This document shows positions 7,990 to 16,666 of a stretch of 64,000 nt of DNA, in pieces (positions within the stretch are counted from its first letter, which is position 1; each line of letters begins with the position of its first letter). The translations under genes were made by a program, and so were the position numbers. Source of the DNA: Gracilinema caldarium DSM 7334 (GTDB taxonomy: Bacteria > Spirochaetota > Spirochaetia > Treponematales > Breznakiellaceae); NCBI RefSeq assembly GCF_000219725.1, contig NC_015732.1, forward strand, positions 1,736,001 through 1,800,000, read 5' to 3'. The notes under the pieces were generated by a model. The model was given only the letters and a program-made list of their open reading frames with translations, ran no database searches and was not told where the DNA came from.

Positions 7990-9353
7990 AAATTGTTGTT
8001 AAATTCGGCGGATCTAACCTTAAGAGCCCCGCAGACATAGAGCGGTCGGCCCGGGTGGCTGCCGCATATAAAGAACCACTGGTTGTTGTGGTTTCTGCTT
8101 TTTCCGGTGTAACCGATATGCTGATTCAGGGTATCGATGAAGCAATGCTTTCAGAGCATGCACCGGACATACTCTGTTCAAAGCTGGAAACTATTCATGA
8201 GTCTGCCCTCAGGCTTCATATTCAATCGGAAGCTGAAATAGGGGCTGTAATGGAAGTGCTTAAACAGCGGCTTGCACAGCTTAAGAAATTGCTCATGGGG
8301 ATTCATTACATCAGTGCGGTGCCCGATTTTACCCGGGACCACATTATATCTACCGGGGAACGGCTCTCGGCCCCCATTATTGCGGCGGTCTTGCGAAAAG
8401 CTGGACTGCAAGCCCGGGAAATACTTCCCGAAACTATGGGGCTTCTCACCGATGGTACCTTTGGCAACGCCGCGGCAGACCTGGCTGTTTGTGCCGAGCG
8501 GCTTTCATCAATAGTAACCTCTGATATAACACCGGTAGTGCCCGGGTTTTATGGCATTACGAAAGAAGGGAAAATTGCTGTTTTTGGCCGGGGGGGCTCG
8601 GATTATACCGCCGCGGTGATTGCCCGCTCCATACAGGCAGAGAGCCTCGATTTATGGAAAGATGTGGATGGTTTCCTTTCAGGCGATCCTCGGATCATTC
8701 AGGATTCTAAAACCATCCCCTATGTGAGCTACGAAGAAGCGGCAGAACTTTCCTATTTCGGTGCCAAGGTATTGCATCCCAGGACGGTTGAACCTTTGGA
8801 ACAGGATCATATACCGATCCGGGTGATGAATGTGGACCAGTTTGATGGTACCATAAGGCCCTATACGATTGTTGGACCGGATCGGGAACACTCCTGTACC
8901 TTAAAAAGTGTGGCTGCCACAGAAAACATGGGGATCATTCGACTTGAAGGCCCTGGGGTCGGGAGCAGACCGGGTATTCTTGCCCGGGCAACCACCGGAC
9001 TTGATGCAGCGGGGATTAACATCAGCAGTGTTATTACATCACAGACAAGCATTAACCTGCTCTTTCATAAAAAGGATATGCCCCGCGCCCTGGCGGTACT
9101 GCGATCAGAATCGGTACCGTCGGTAGTGTCCGTAGAAAGTCTGGAAGATATTGCAATTATTGCTGTGGTAGGTGACGGGCTTCGTCATAGACCGGGACTT
9201 GCAGCCCAAGTTTTCGGCTCCCTGGCGGAAGGGGGCATTAACATCCTGCTTACCCAGGCAGGAGCCAGCCCGGTGGCTATGTATATTATTGTAAGCAAAG
9301 AAGATACAGCGAAGGCCCTGAAGGCTATTCACCGTACCATACATCGGGGGTAA
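7983..9353 (+). CDS. lysC: Aspartate kinase
   Basis: 456 residues, full length for a monofunctional aspartokinase. The N-terminal VVKFGGSNL and VVVSAFSGVTDMLI motifs bind ATP and aspartate; STGERLSAPI is the catalytic block, and GRGGSDYTAAVIAR is typical. Two ACT repeats follow from about residue 300 for feedback control. It makes aspartyl phosphate, the precursor of aspartate semialdehyde. The next three genes are tied to homocysteine formation from that semialdehyde, with only a 4-bp gap to the first, so a dedicated supply role is likely. The start lies in an unusual hairpin. No semialdehyde dehydrogenase gene is present in the window. Confidence 0.93.
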   Translation: MGQIVVKFGGSNLKSPADIERSARVAAAYKEPLVVVVSAFSGVTDMLIQGIDEAMLSEHAPDILCSKLETIHESALRLHIQSEAEIGAVMEVLKQRLAQLKKLLMGIHYISAVPDFTRDHIISTGERLSAPIIAAVLRKAGLQAREILPETMGLLTDGTFGNAAADLAVCAERLSSIVTSDITPVVPGFYGITKEGKIAVFGRGGSDYTAAVIARSIQAESLDLWKDVDGFLSGDPRIIQDSKTIPYVSYEEAAELSYFGAKVLHPRTVEPLEQDHIPIRVMNVDQFDGTIRPYTIVGPDREHSCTLKSVAATENMGIIRLEGPGVGSRPGILARATTGLDAAGINISSVITSQTSINLLFHKKDMPRALAVLRSESVPSVVSVESLEDIAIIAVVGDGLRHRPGLAAQVFGSLAEGGINILLTQAGASPVAMYIIVSKEDTAKALKAIHRTIHRG

Positions 9354-9357
9354 CAAT

Positions 9358-10524
9358 ATGGGGGAAACAAAGAAAAGCTGGGAAGAAATTAACCAGAAAC
9401 TGGCTGCGGGCAAGGCGGTGGTCCTGACTGCAGAAGAAACCGCGGAACTCGCTAAGACGGAAACACCGGAAGAGGTGGCAAAAAAGGTTGATGTGGTTAC
9501 TACAGGAACCTTTGGGGCCATGTGTTCCTCCGGTATGTTCATCAACTTTGGACATCCTGAGCCACCCATCAGAATGGAGCTCATTACGCTGGATGGGGTC
9601 CCCGTTTTTGGCGGGGTGGCAGCTGTGGACGCCTATATTGGGGCTACCGAAACCCATCCCGATGATGGCCGCTTTGGAGGCGCCCATATCATCGAAAAGC
9701 TTATCAGAGGTGAGGAAGTGTTCCTTAAAGCTCATGCCAAGGGAACCGACTGCTACCCCCGGAGAGATATCGAAACCTATATTCATAAGGACCGGGTGAA
9801 CGAGATGATCCTCACTAATCCCCGGAATGCCTACCAGAACTATCCTGCAGCTACCAACTCAACCCATAAAACCCTGCACACCTACATGGGGACCCTGCTG
9901 CCTTCTTTCATGAATGTGAATTATTCCACCTCAGGCTGTCTCTCTCCACTCCTGAATGATCCCTATTTGCGCACTATAGGAATCGGGTCTCCGGTTTTCC
10001 TGGGAGGGGCCATCGGCTCGGTAGCCTGGAACGGTACCCAGTTTAACACGGAAAAACCGGTAAATGACCGGGGCATTCCCCTCTCTAACGCCAGGACTCT
10101 CATGCTGGTGGGAAATGCCAAGGAAATGTCCGCCGACTGGATCCGGGCAGGATACTATGAAAAATACGGCGTTACCATGTACGTCGGCGTAGGCTTTGCC
10201 ATCCCCGTGCTGGATGAAGATATGGCTTACCGGGTGATGATCCGGAACGAGGACATCGAAACAAGCCTCTGCGATTATGGGGTCGATGGCCACCCTGCCC
10301 TTGCCCGGGTTAATTACCGGGACCTTATGTCGGGAACCATCGAGCTCCGGGGCAAAAGGGTCCGTACGGCGCCCCTTTCTAGCTACCGCAGAGCCCGGCT
10401 TCTGGCGGAACAGCTGAAAACTATGGTCCTGCAGGGATCCTTCCCCCTTACTCCCCCGGCACGGCCCCTTCCGGAACACAGCCGGGTACAGGGATTAAGC
10501 ATTATTCGGGACCGGAGGGCATAA
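9358..10524 (+). CDS. DUF39 / COG1900 homocysteine biosynthesis protein
   Basis: 388 residues lacking the CBS domains that some archaeal relatives carry. Characteristic blocks are VTTGTFGAMCSSGMFINFGH, the GGVAAVDAYIGATE segment and STSGCLSPLLNDP, with conserved cysteines likely to handle sulfur. In methanogens this family, with a NIL-ferredoxin partner, is genetically required for direct conversion of aspartate semialdehyde and sulfide to homocysteine. Here the partner follows one base later and aspartate kinase precedes it, which fits that role closely. Function is by family and context. Confidence 0.85.
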   Translation: MGETKKSWEEINQKLAAGKAVVLTAEETAELAKTETPEEVAKKVDVVTTGTFGAMCSSGMFINFGHPEPPIRMELITLDGVPVFGGVAAVDAYIGATETHPDDGRFGGAHIIEKLIRGEEVFLKAHAKGTDCYPRRDIETYIHKDRVNEMILTNPRNAYQNYPAATNSTHKTLHTYMGTLLPSFMNVNYSTSGCLSPLLNDPYLRTIGIGSPVFLGGAIGSVAWNGTQFNTEKPVNDRGIPLSNARTLMLVGNAKEMSADWIRAGYYEKYGVTMYVGVGFAIPVLDEDMAYRVMIRNEDIETSLCDYGVDGHPALARVNYRDLMSGTIELRGKRVRTAPLSSYRRARLLAEQLKTMVLQGSFPLTPPARPLPEHSRVQGLSIIRDRRA

Positions 10525-10525
10525 G

Positions 10526-10939
10526 ATGGCGGGTAAATATGTTTTAGGATATTCGGCAGAGACTGTTTCGGAACCCATCCTTTGGAAACTGACCAAGGAT
10601 TACGATATACGGGTAAACATCCTGCGGGCTGAGATTTCCCCCGGCCAGGAAGGGAACCTTCTGGTAGAGCTCGATGCGGAAAGCGAGGCTAAACTCAATG
10701 CGGCACTGCAATGGCTCGAAACCATTGGGGTTACCTGGGTTAATGTGGCCAAGCGCTTAAGCTGGGATGAAGATCGTTGTATTGATTGCGGCGGCTGTTC
10801 CGGAGTCTGCTTTTCCGGAGCCATCACCCTGGACCGCAGCAACTGGAAGCTGGTTGTTGATCGGGATAAGTGCATCGCCTGTGGTGGCTGTGTGAAAGCC
10901 TGCCCTATGGGCTGTTTTACCCTCGACTTCGGAGAATAG
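10526..10939 (+). CDS. NIL-domain ferredoxin, partner of DUF39 protein
   Basis: 137 residues. The N-terminal half (about 8-75) is a NIL ligand-binding domain (ILRAEISPGQEGNLLVEL). The C-terminal half holds two [4Fe-4S] motifs, CIDCGGCSGVC and CIACGGCVKACP. The start has a GGAG site overlapping the end of the DUF39 gene. It is presumed to deliver electrons for reductive sulfur insertion in homocysteine formation together with the DUF39 protein. Confidence 0.9.
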   Translation: MAGKYVLGYSAETVSEPILWKLTKDYDIRVNILRAEISPGQEGNLLVELDAESEAKLNAALQWLETIGVTWVNVAKRLSWDEDRCIDCGGCSGVCFSGAITLDRSNWKLVVDRDKCIACGGCVKACPMGCFTLDFGE

Positions 10940-10942
10940 TCC

Positions 10943-11776
10943 CTGTACCGCCACCGTTTTTATCGGGAACATATGGGAACTGGCCGCTTCAGGTCTATCA
11001 CAGTGGCTGAAGGAGAATCGGACCTCTGGATCGGCTGGAACCGGTTTGGTGAGGCCCCTATCAACCAAGCCCAATCCGAAGAGTCCATATTGATGAATAG
11101 AGCCGGCGAAGTTGTGGCACTGGAGGCGGAGCTTCGTTACCAGGCTTCGGAGCTGTTGCACGAGCTCCGGTCAAACATTCAGGACTATGCCGCAATGCAC
11201 CCGGAATTCCTTACCTCTTTAGAGCCCCTCCCCTCTGATGCCGATGCCCCCGAACCGGTTCGGTCCATGTTGCTGGCGGGCCGCATTGCCGGCGTGGGGC
11301 CCATGGCCGCCGTGGCGGGGGCCATTGCTGAGCACCTTGGCATGGCCCTGCAGGACCGGTTCCATTTTGATGAATTGGTCATAGAAAATGGGGGGGACTA
11401 TTGGCTTACGGTGAAAGCTCCCCTTCCGGTGCGGGTCTATGGGGGGCTCTCTTCCCTCTCGGAAAAAATTTCGGTGATTGTAAACCCTGAGCAAAGCCCC
11501 TGCGGCCTCGCCTGCTCTTCCGGCACGGTGGGGCCTTCATTAAGCTTCGGCAAGGCCGATGGGGCCCTCGTTGTGGCCCCTGCCGCCGCCGCCGCTGACG
11601 CCTGGGCAACAGCCCTGGGAAACCGATTACGATACCAAAGCGACCTGGCCACCGAGGTAGAGGCCCTCATCACTATGAATAGGGATACTGATTACGACGA
11701 AGCATACCGCCCCCAGGGAGCCCTGGCCATCATGGCGGACCAGCTCGCCGCCTGCGGGAATATCAAGCTGGGGTAA
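10943..11776 (+). CDS. UPF0280 / COG2122 sulfur-assimilation protein, probable CTG start
   Basis: ApbE-related UPF0280 family, about 277 residues. The first ATG (10973) has no ribosome site and would cut off the conserved family start. In frame upstream, a CTG at 10943 is preceded by GGAG (10931-10934, eight bases away) and adds YRHRFYREHMG, which matches the usual N-terminal FYREWMG pattern of this family; a stop codon lies at 10937. The central GVGPMAAVAGAIAE and ENGGD motifs are typical. In Methanosarcina the COG2122 protein improves sulfide assimilation into homocysteine. It is the last gene of the aspartate kinase-DUF39-NIL operon. Confidence 0.82.
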   Translation: MYRHRFYREHMGTGRFRSITVAEGESDLWIGWNRFGEAPINQAQSEESILMNRAGEVVALEAELRYQASELLHELRSNIQDYAAMHPEFLTSLEPLPSDADAPEPVRSMLLAGRIAGVGPMAAVAGAIAEHLGMALQDRFHFDELVIENGGDYWLTVKAPLPVRVYGGLSSLSEKISVIVNPEQSPCGLACSSGTVGPSLSFGKADGALVVAPAAAAADAWATALGNRLRYQSDLATEVEALITMNRDTDYDEAYRPQGALAIMADQLAACGNIKLG

Positions 11777-11785
11777 GGGGCAATT

Positions 11786-12007
11786 CTAGTCTGCTAGTGC
11801 TTTAATAAATTCCTCCGGTGTAATACCAGCTTGTTTAAGAATTCCTGTCAAAGTTCCTAATTTTAATTCGCGATGATTTGGTATTACGCAACCTTTCGAA
11901 CCTCGCCGCATTACAATATGACTACCCCGTTGTCGAACAACTACAAATCCCAAATTTTTCAATGCACAAATTACATCTGCGCCTGAAAGGACCGGCAACT
12001 TAGGCAT
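11786..12007 (-). CDS. hicA: HicA-type mRNA interferase toxin
   Basis: 73 residues, the normal HicA length. The double-stranded-RNA-binding-like fold is shown by SGADVICALKNLGF, the catalytic His in QRGSHIVMRR and the C-terminal LKLGTLTGILKQAGITPEEF. It would cleave mRNA until bound by the HicB product. The start overlaps the end of hicB by 8 bp, with antitoxin first. It is convergent with the sulfur operon, 9 bp from the UPF0280 stop. Confidence 0.93.
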   Translation of the reverse strand: MPKLPVLSGADVICALKNLGFVVVRQRGSHIVMRRGSKGCVIPNHRELKLGTLTGILKQAGITPEEFIKALAD

Positions 12008-12206
12008 GATTTGGGATTCTAAAAGTAGTTAATAAAGAAGGACCACGGTAAGAAAGAGGAAATTCTTCTAAATACAGTTCTGTCGCTTCCTGCAAATTAG
12101 AAAGCGCTTCTTCTACTGTTTCACCTTGAGTGGTAGTTCCAGTTTCAGGATTATAAGCAATATATCCACCTTCAGGAGCAGGAGTTAAAACCGCTGACAA
12201 TTCCAT
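12000..12206 (-). CDS. hicB: HicB-type antitoxin
   Basis: 68 residues forming only the partial RNase H-like HicB domain: EGGYIAYNPETGTTTQGETVEEALSNLQEATELYLEE. No C-terminal DNA-binding domain is present, so autoregulation would need HicA or another factor. A GGGAGAAC site precedes the ATG, and a good sigma-70 promoter lies just upstream, so the pair can be expressed independently of the methyltransferase gene before it. Confidence 0.92.
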   Translation of the reverse strand: MELSAVLTPAPEGGYIAYNPETGTTTQGETVEEALSNLQEATELYLEEFPLSYRGPSLLTTFRIPNHA

Positions 12207-12225
12207 ATAGTTCTCCCTGTAATTC

Positions 12226-12255
12226 AGTATAATTTTTAATCTTTTTACTCGTCAA
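12226..12255 (-). promoter_or_regulatory. Promoter of hicBA
   Basis: Minus-strand TTGACG (12255-12250) and TATACT (12231-12226) are separated by 18 bases. Transcription would start near 12219, giving a short leader that contains the hicB ribosome site. Confidence 0.6.
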
Positions 12256-12267
12256 GCTTGCAGCCGT

Positions 12268-12304
12268 AGGGGCCTCTAAAAATCAACATTTCCATAAGGT
12301 CCCT
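12268..12304. repeat. Dispersed hairpin repeat, copy 1
   Basis: 37 bp starting AGGGGCCTCTAAAAAT and ending ATAAGGTCCCT; the ends form an imperfect hairpin. It shares this shape and the TCTAAAAA core with four other copies in the window. This copy overlaps the last codons and stop of the RsmI-like gene. Confidence 0.5.
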
Positions 12305-13109
12305 TATTATTATCCTGCATTCCTTTTTTTCCCTGACCAGAGAGCCGGCCTTTTCTATCTGTTTTAAATCTACCGGCACCTTTAGATACCTTTGCAGGGA
12401 CCGCAGGCAAGGCCTGGATGGCAAACACCGTGGGGCTTTTCCGCAGTTCCGGAGCACGCTGTTTCCATTCGCCCACCGTACTGGTAAAAATATATTCTTC
12501 CTTAGTCATCAGAGCCTGGGCTATGGTAAGGTTCGTTTCTTCCCGGAGGGTAGCACAGAGGCTTGTAAAGAGACGCTGTACCCGATAGGGTGTTTCAATC
12601 CAGAGGATGGTCATGTTTTCCCGGCCCGAGAGTGCTTCCAGATACTTAAGCCGGGCAGAACGTTCCTGTTCCGGTATGGGCAGGTAGCCCTCGAACATGA
12701 AGCGCTGGCCGTTCAGGCCGCTGGCCATAAGGGTCTGAAATATGGAGGAAGGGCCAGGATGGGGGATAACCCGGATATGGTGACGATGGGCCAGTGCTAC
12801 CAGGGCGGAGCCCGGGTCGGCCACACAGGGGAGGCCTGCTTCGGAGATAATGGCCCCATCCTGGCCCGCAAGCAGCGGTGACAGGAGGGCCGGAATATCC
12901 TGGAAGGGGGTGTGCTCATCCAGGGTGGCAAAGGTTTTCGCTGCAAGGACTTCCTGCGAAATATGACTCGAAAGGAAACGGCGGACCGTCTTTTCATGTT
13001 CCGCAACAATATAGGGCACCGACTCGAGTATAGCCACCATATAGGGTGCAAGCACATCCATCGATGTACCGATAGGACTTGGTATGAGATGCAAAGTACC
13101 GGTTTTCAT
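12276..13109 (-). CDS. RsmI-like SAM-dependent methyltransferase (tetrapyrrole methylase fold)
   Basis: 277 residues. The N-terminus TLHLIPSPIGTSMDVL, the core AIISEAGLPCVADPGSALV and HPGPSSIFQTLMASGLNGQRFMFEGYLP follow RsmI, which 2'-O-methylates C1402 of 16S rRNA with RsmH. The first block differs from the common VATPIGNLxD, so this may be a paralog with another target. The C-terminal 35 residues are a basic tail (KTDRKGRLSGQGKKG), and the final codons lie in a dispersed repeat, suggesting the original end was replaced. It is divergent from the uracil-DNA glycosylase gene. Confidence 0.78.
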   Translation of the reverse strand: MKTGTLHLIPSPIGTSMDVLAPYMVAILESVPYIVAEHEKTVRRFLSSHISQEVLAAKTFATLDEHTPFQDIPALLSPLLAGQDGAIISEAGLPCVADPGSALVALAHRHHIRVIPHPGPSSIFQTLMASGLNGQRFMFEGYLPIPEQERSARLKYLEALSGRENMTILWIETPYRVQRLFTSLCATLREETNLTIAQALMTKEEYIFTSTVGEWKQRAPELRKSPTVFAIQALPAVPAKVSKGAGRFKTDRKGRLSGQGKKGMQDNNKGPYGNVDF

Positions 13110-13209
13110 AGGACCTCGTTCCGTTGCTAAGGTCCTCCCAGTGTATCAGATGAAGCCCTTACAATACATCCCCCTTGCGTTTTCTTGCTTCATAGGATTG
13201 AATAGAACC

Positions 13210-13932
13210 ATGACCGCCGATGAAAAACGACAACTGCTCACCTTTCTTGACCTTGCTTCAGATTATCTTGATACAGGATATCGCCGAGAACGGGAAGCAT
13301 ATCATATTGATGATGACCGGCCGTTGGCTCCTGCGGCAGAAGCTGACAGCCTTGCGGCCATTGCGGAGGAGGTCCGCGCATGCCGGGCCTGCAGGCTCTG
13401 CGAAGGGCGGCATCATGCGGTCCCCGGCGAAGGGGTTGCTGAACCCTTGGTGGTGGTCATCGGCGAAGGGCCCGGGGCCGATGAAGACAGCACGGGCCGG
13501 CCCTTCGTCGGCAGGGCAGGACAACTGCTGGACAAGATGCTTGCGGCCATCAATCTGGATAGAAATACCAATTGTTTTATTGCGAACGTGGTGAAATGCA
13601 GGCCCCCGAACAACCGGGATCCTGAAAGCGATGAAATTGCTGCCTGCGGGCCCTTTTTACAGCGCCAGCTGGCCCTGCTGAAGCCCCAGGCCATCCTCAC
13701 GGTGGGCCGGGTACCGACCCAAGCCCTGCTGGGTACCGCCGAGGGTATCAGCCGCCTGCGGGGCCGCTTTTTTGAGTATCAGGGCATTCCTCTCCTCCCC
13801 ACCTATCACCCCAGTGCATTGTTACGAGACGAAAGCCTCAAGCGGCCTGCATGGGAAGACCTGAAACAGCTCCGGGCTTTTTTAAACGGGGGAACGGCGG
13901 CTCGCGAAACTCCCGAGCGAAAGCCTGAGTAA
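13210..13932 (+). CDS. Family 4 uracil-DNA glycosylase ([4Fe-4S])
   Basis: About 240 residues from ATG 13210. Upstream ATGs at 13150 and 13084 would reach into the divergent gene and have no better ribosome site. Cluster ligands CRACRLC (plus later Cys residues), the active block GEGPGADEDSTGRPFVGRAG, NVVKCRPPNNRDP and the C-terminal TYHPSALLR mark family 4 UDG. It removes uracil from DNA. The N-terminal extension before the cluster (about 55 residues) is longer than in minimal members. It is followed after 9 bp by priA. Confidence 0.9.
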   Translation: MTADEKRQLLTFLDLASDYLDTGYRREREAYHIDDDRPLAPAAEADSLAAIAEEVRACRACRLCEGRHHAVPGEGVAEPLVVVIGEGPGADEDSTGRPFVGRAGQLLDKMLAAINLDRNTNCFIANVVKCRPPNNRDPESDEIAACGPFLQRQLALLKPQAILTVGRVPTQALLGTAEGISRLRGRFFEYQGIPLLPTYHPSALLRDESLKRPAWEDLKQLRAFLNGGTAARETPERKPE

Positions 13933-13941
13933 GGAACACAG

Positions 13942-15921
13942 ATGTACCTGGACCTGGTTTTTGATATACCTCTGCAACAGCGTTATACCTATGCCATGGA
14001 TGATAAGGGGGAAGCCGCGGTGGGAAAGCGGGTCATGGCCCCCTTTGGCCGAAGGGAAATGCTTGGTTATGTCATAGGAAGGCGGGAAAATCTCCCTGAT
14101 GGGGTAGCGGTTGAAGCAATTAAAAAAATCCGCCGGGTTGTAGATAAGGAACCCATTTTCGGCACCAATGAAATCGATCTTGCCCTCTGGATGGCAAGTT
14201 ATTATCTCTGCGGTACCGGAGAAGCCCTGGCAACCATGGTCCCCTCAGGCCGGCGGGAAACAAGTTCCGAAGCATCTCTGGATGAGGAAGTACAGATTAC
14301 CGAAAAAGCCCTGGACCTGTCGGAGGAACAACAGGAAGCTCTGGAAAGGATTGTGGCTGGTAGTGCTATAATGAAATCGGGGCCCCCTATGTTTTACCTG
14401 TATGGTATTACCGGTTCGGGTAAAACCGAGGTTTTTCTTCGAACCGCTGAGGCCATGTTGCAGGCAGGGAAATCGGTCATCTACCTGGTCCCGGAAATTG
14501 CCCTCACCCACCAGGTTGAGGAAGCGGTACAGCGTCGTTTTGGTTCGGTCGCCACCACCATTCATTCGGGAATGACCGGAAGTGCCCGGCTCACCGAGTG
14601 GGGCCGGATACGCCGGGGGGAGGTCCGCATCGTGGTAGGCCCTCGCAGTGCGGTCTTTGCGCCGGTACAGGATCTGGGGCTCCTCATTATTGATGAAGAG
14701 CACGACGGGTCCTATAAGTCGGGTAACACACCCCGCTACCATGCCCGGCAGGTTGCCTTTAAGCGCTGTGCCATGCAGGGGGCCACCCTGGTCATGGGTT
14801 CTGCCACCCCCTCCGCAGAGGCCTGGCGTCTTATGGAAAATGGCACCATCCGACGGCTTTCCCTTTCAAAAAGATTATCCGGCGGAGCACCACCAAACAT
14901 TAAGATTATTGATCTGGCGGGCACTGAAGGCTGTCTCAGTGAGGAACTTAAGGAAGAAATTCGCGAAACTGCCCGGATGGGCCGCCAGACGATCCTGTTT
15001 CTTAATCGACGGGGCTTTTCCTATTTTTATCACTGCCGCCAATGCGGGTACGAACTGACCTGTAGGCACTGTTCGGTATCCCTCACCTACCATAAACAAC
15101 TGGGCAAAGCGGTCTGCCACTACTGCGGTTTTTCAGCACCTCCACCCCGAGTATGTCCCCAATGCGGATCCCTCGAAGCAGGTTTTGCCGGCTTTGGTAC
15201 CGAGATGATTGAAGAGGAGGTCCGGAGAACCTTTCCCGATCTCCGGATCCGCCGGGCCGATGCAGATTCGACGGCAAAAAAGGGGAGTCTCCGGGAAACC
15301 CTGGAAGTGTTTCGGGCTGGTGGCATCGATATACTCCTGGGGACCCAGATGGTTGCCAAGGGGCTTAATTTTCCCGGGGTGCGCCTCGTTGGGGTAGTTC
15401 TAGCAGACACGGCCCTGAACCTGCCGGACTTTAGGTCCGCGGAACGGACCTTTGCTCTCATTGTACAGGTTGCCGGCCGGGCGGGCCGCTATTTTCCCGA
15501 CGGCAAGGTACTGGTTCAAACCTTTCGGCCCCAGGATCCGGCGATTACCTACGCCTGCAATGCGGATATTGAAGGCTTTTACCGGCAGGAACTGGCCCAG
15601 CGAAAAGAACTGGGTTTTCCCCCCTATACCCGGCTGATCCGCATGACAGCCCGATCAAAACAGGAAGCCCTGGCGGAACGAACCATACGGCGGCTCGCCG
15701 CCTTGCTCAAAGAGAGACTGCCAAGTAACTGTGATGTACTAGGCCCTGCGGACTGCCCAATCAGTCTTATGGCGGGGAACTACCGGAAACAACTCATCCT
15801 GAGGGGCAGTGCCATGTCCGGCATCCATGAGGCAGTCCAGAAGGCCCTCGCCATATACGAAGCAAAAAAAACAAACGGCGTCTATGTGGAGGTCGATGTT
15901 GACCCGGTCCAGCTTTTGTAA
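13942..15921 (+). CDS. priA: Primosomal replication-restart helicase PriA
   Basis: 659 residues. An N-terminal DNA-binding domain is followed by a DEAH-type helicase (GITGSGKTEVFL Walker A; LLIIDEEHD Walker B), an eight-Cys zinc module (CRQCGYELTCRHC ... CHYCG ... CPQCG) and the C-terminal helicase lobe (LLGTQMVAKGLNFPGV; QVAGRAGR). PriA reloads the replicative helicase at stalled forks. The length is at the short end for the family because the N-terminal domain is compact. Likely cotranscribed with the UDG. Confidence 0.96.
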   Translation: MYLDLVFDIPLQQRYTYAMDDKGEAAVGKRVMAPFGRREMLGYVIGRRENLPDGVAVEAIKKIRRVVDKEPIFGTNEIDLALWMASYYLCGTGEALATMVPSGRRETSSEASLDEEVQITEKALDLSEEQQEALERIVAGSAIMKSGPPMFYLYGITGSGKTEVFLRTAEAMLQAGKSVIYLVPEIALTHQVEEAVQRRFGSVATTIHSGMTGSARLTEWGRIRRGEVRIVVGPRSAVFAPVQDLGLLIIDEEHDGSYKSGNTPRYHARQVAFKRCAMQGATLVMGSATPSAEAWRLMENGTIRRLSLSKRLSGGAPPNIKIIDLAGTEGCLSEELKEEIRETARMGRQTILFLNRRGFSYFYHCRQCGYELTCRHCSVSLTYHKQLGKAVCHYCGFSAPPPRVCPQCGSLEAGFAGFGTEMIEEEVRRTFPDLRIRRADADSTAKKGSLRETLEVFRAGGIDILLGTQMVAKGLNFPGVRLVGVVLADTALNLPDFRSAERTFALIVQVAGRAGRYFPDGKVLVQTFRPQDPAITYACNADIEGFYRQELAQRKELGFPPYTRLIRMTARSKQEALAERTIRRLAALLKERLPSNCDVLGPADCPISLMAGNYRKQLILRGSAMSGIHEAVQKALAIYEAKKTNGVYVEVDVDPVQLL

Positions 15922-15955
15922 AAAAAGCGCAGAACCAGAACGAGGTCCTGCGCTT
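15920..15955 (-). terminator. Rho-independent terminator of the outer-membrane protein gene
   Basis: AAGCGCAG (15925-15932) pairs with CTGCGCTT (15948-15955), with an inner ACC/GGT extension. On the minus strand the stem runs into a T-run complementary to 15920-15926. It lies 28 bases after the stop of the minus-strand gene and directly after the priA stop, so it may also slow plus-strand transcripts. Confidence 0.75.
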
Positions 15956-15982
15956 GTGCTTATTCAGCATTTTTGTAGCATA

Positions 15983-16666
15983 TTAGAAGAGCAACAGCTT
16001 CGCCCCAAAGGTCCAGCGTAAGGGCATGACAAACCAGGGATCAATATAATATTCATCCCCAGGCGTGCCATTAACAGAATCGCTATCATAGGTTCCCTTT
16101 ATAAAGTTATCACTCGCTTTACACCAGTTCAGTTTAAAAAAGAAACCGATTGGTTTTAAGTTCATGCCCAGGCCCAGCCCAACTGTAGTATAGGCGGAGG
16201 CAAAGAGGGGATCATCATCGTCAACATAGCGGGCAACCTCTACATCCTTATTCAATTTGTCCTTATCTTGATAGTCAAAGGCAACCATACCCAAACCAGC
16301 TTCTACAAAGGGATCCAGGAACGCTGCACCACCAAAGAAATGATAAGACACATAGAGATTGACATCATAGGACCAAAAATCACCATAGGGATCTGGATTT
16401 CCAGTCACTGGGTTAATACCATCCTGAAGAGGATTGTAATTAAAAGCTAATCCAAGCCCCCAGTGGCGGCCTAGAATTTCTGCAAAACCGCCATAGTAGA
16501 CTCCGTTTCCCTCCTGGAAATCCGACCATGCCCGACCAAGGCTCGGCCAATTACCATTCTCATCTTCTATATAGTATTGGACTCCGCTTATACCGAAACA
16601 AAGTTCTGCCGAGGCACTTGCTACAACTAAGGCACTAAGGGTCAGAGTTATTATAAACTTCTTCAA
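15983..16666 (-). CDS. Putative outer-membrane beta-barrel protein, TTG start
   Basis: About 227 residues. The start is placed at TTG 16666 because a GGAGGAA ribosome site lies five bases before it; the ATG 12 bases upstream actually contains that site and lacks its own. This gives a clean signal peptide, MKKFIITLTLSALVVASASA. The mature part is rich in Gly, Tyr and aromatic alternations (YYGGFAEILGRHWGLGLAFN; NLYVSYHFFGGAAF; final FGAKLLLF), typical of a small porin-like barrel with a C-terminal aromatic. No exact family is recognised. Confidence 0.65.
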   Translation of the reverse strand: MKKFIITLTLSALVVASASAELCFGISGVQYYIEDENGNWPSLGRAWSDFQEGNGVYYGGFAEILGRHWGLGLAFNYNPLQDGINPVTGNPDPYGDFWSYDVNLYVSYHFFGGAAFLDPFVEAGLGMVAFDYQDKDKLNKDVEVARYVDDDDPLFASAYTTVGLGLGMNLKPIGFFFKLNWCKASDNFIKGTYDSDSVNGTPGDEYYIDPWFVMPLRWTFGAKLLLF

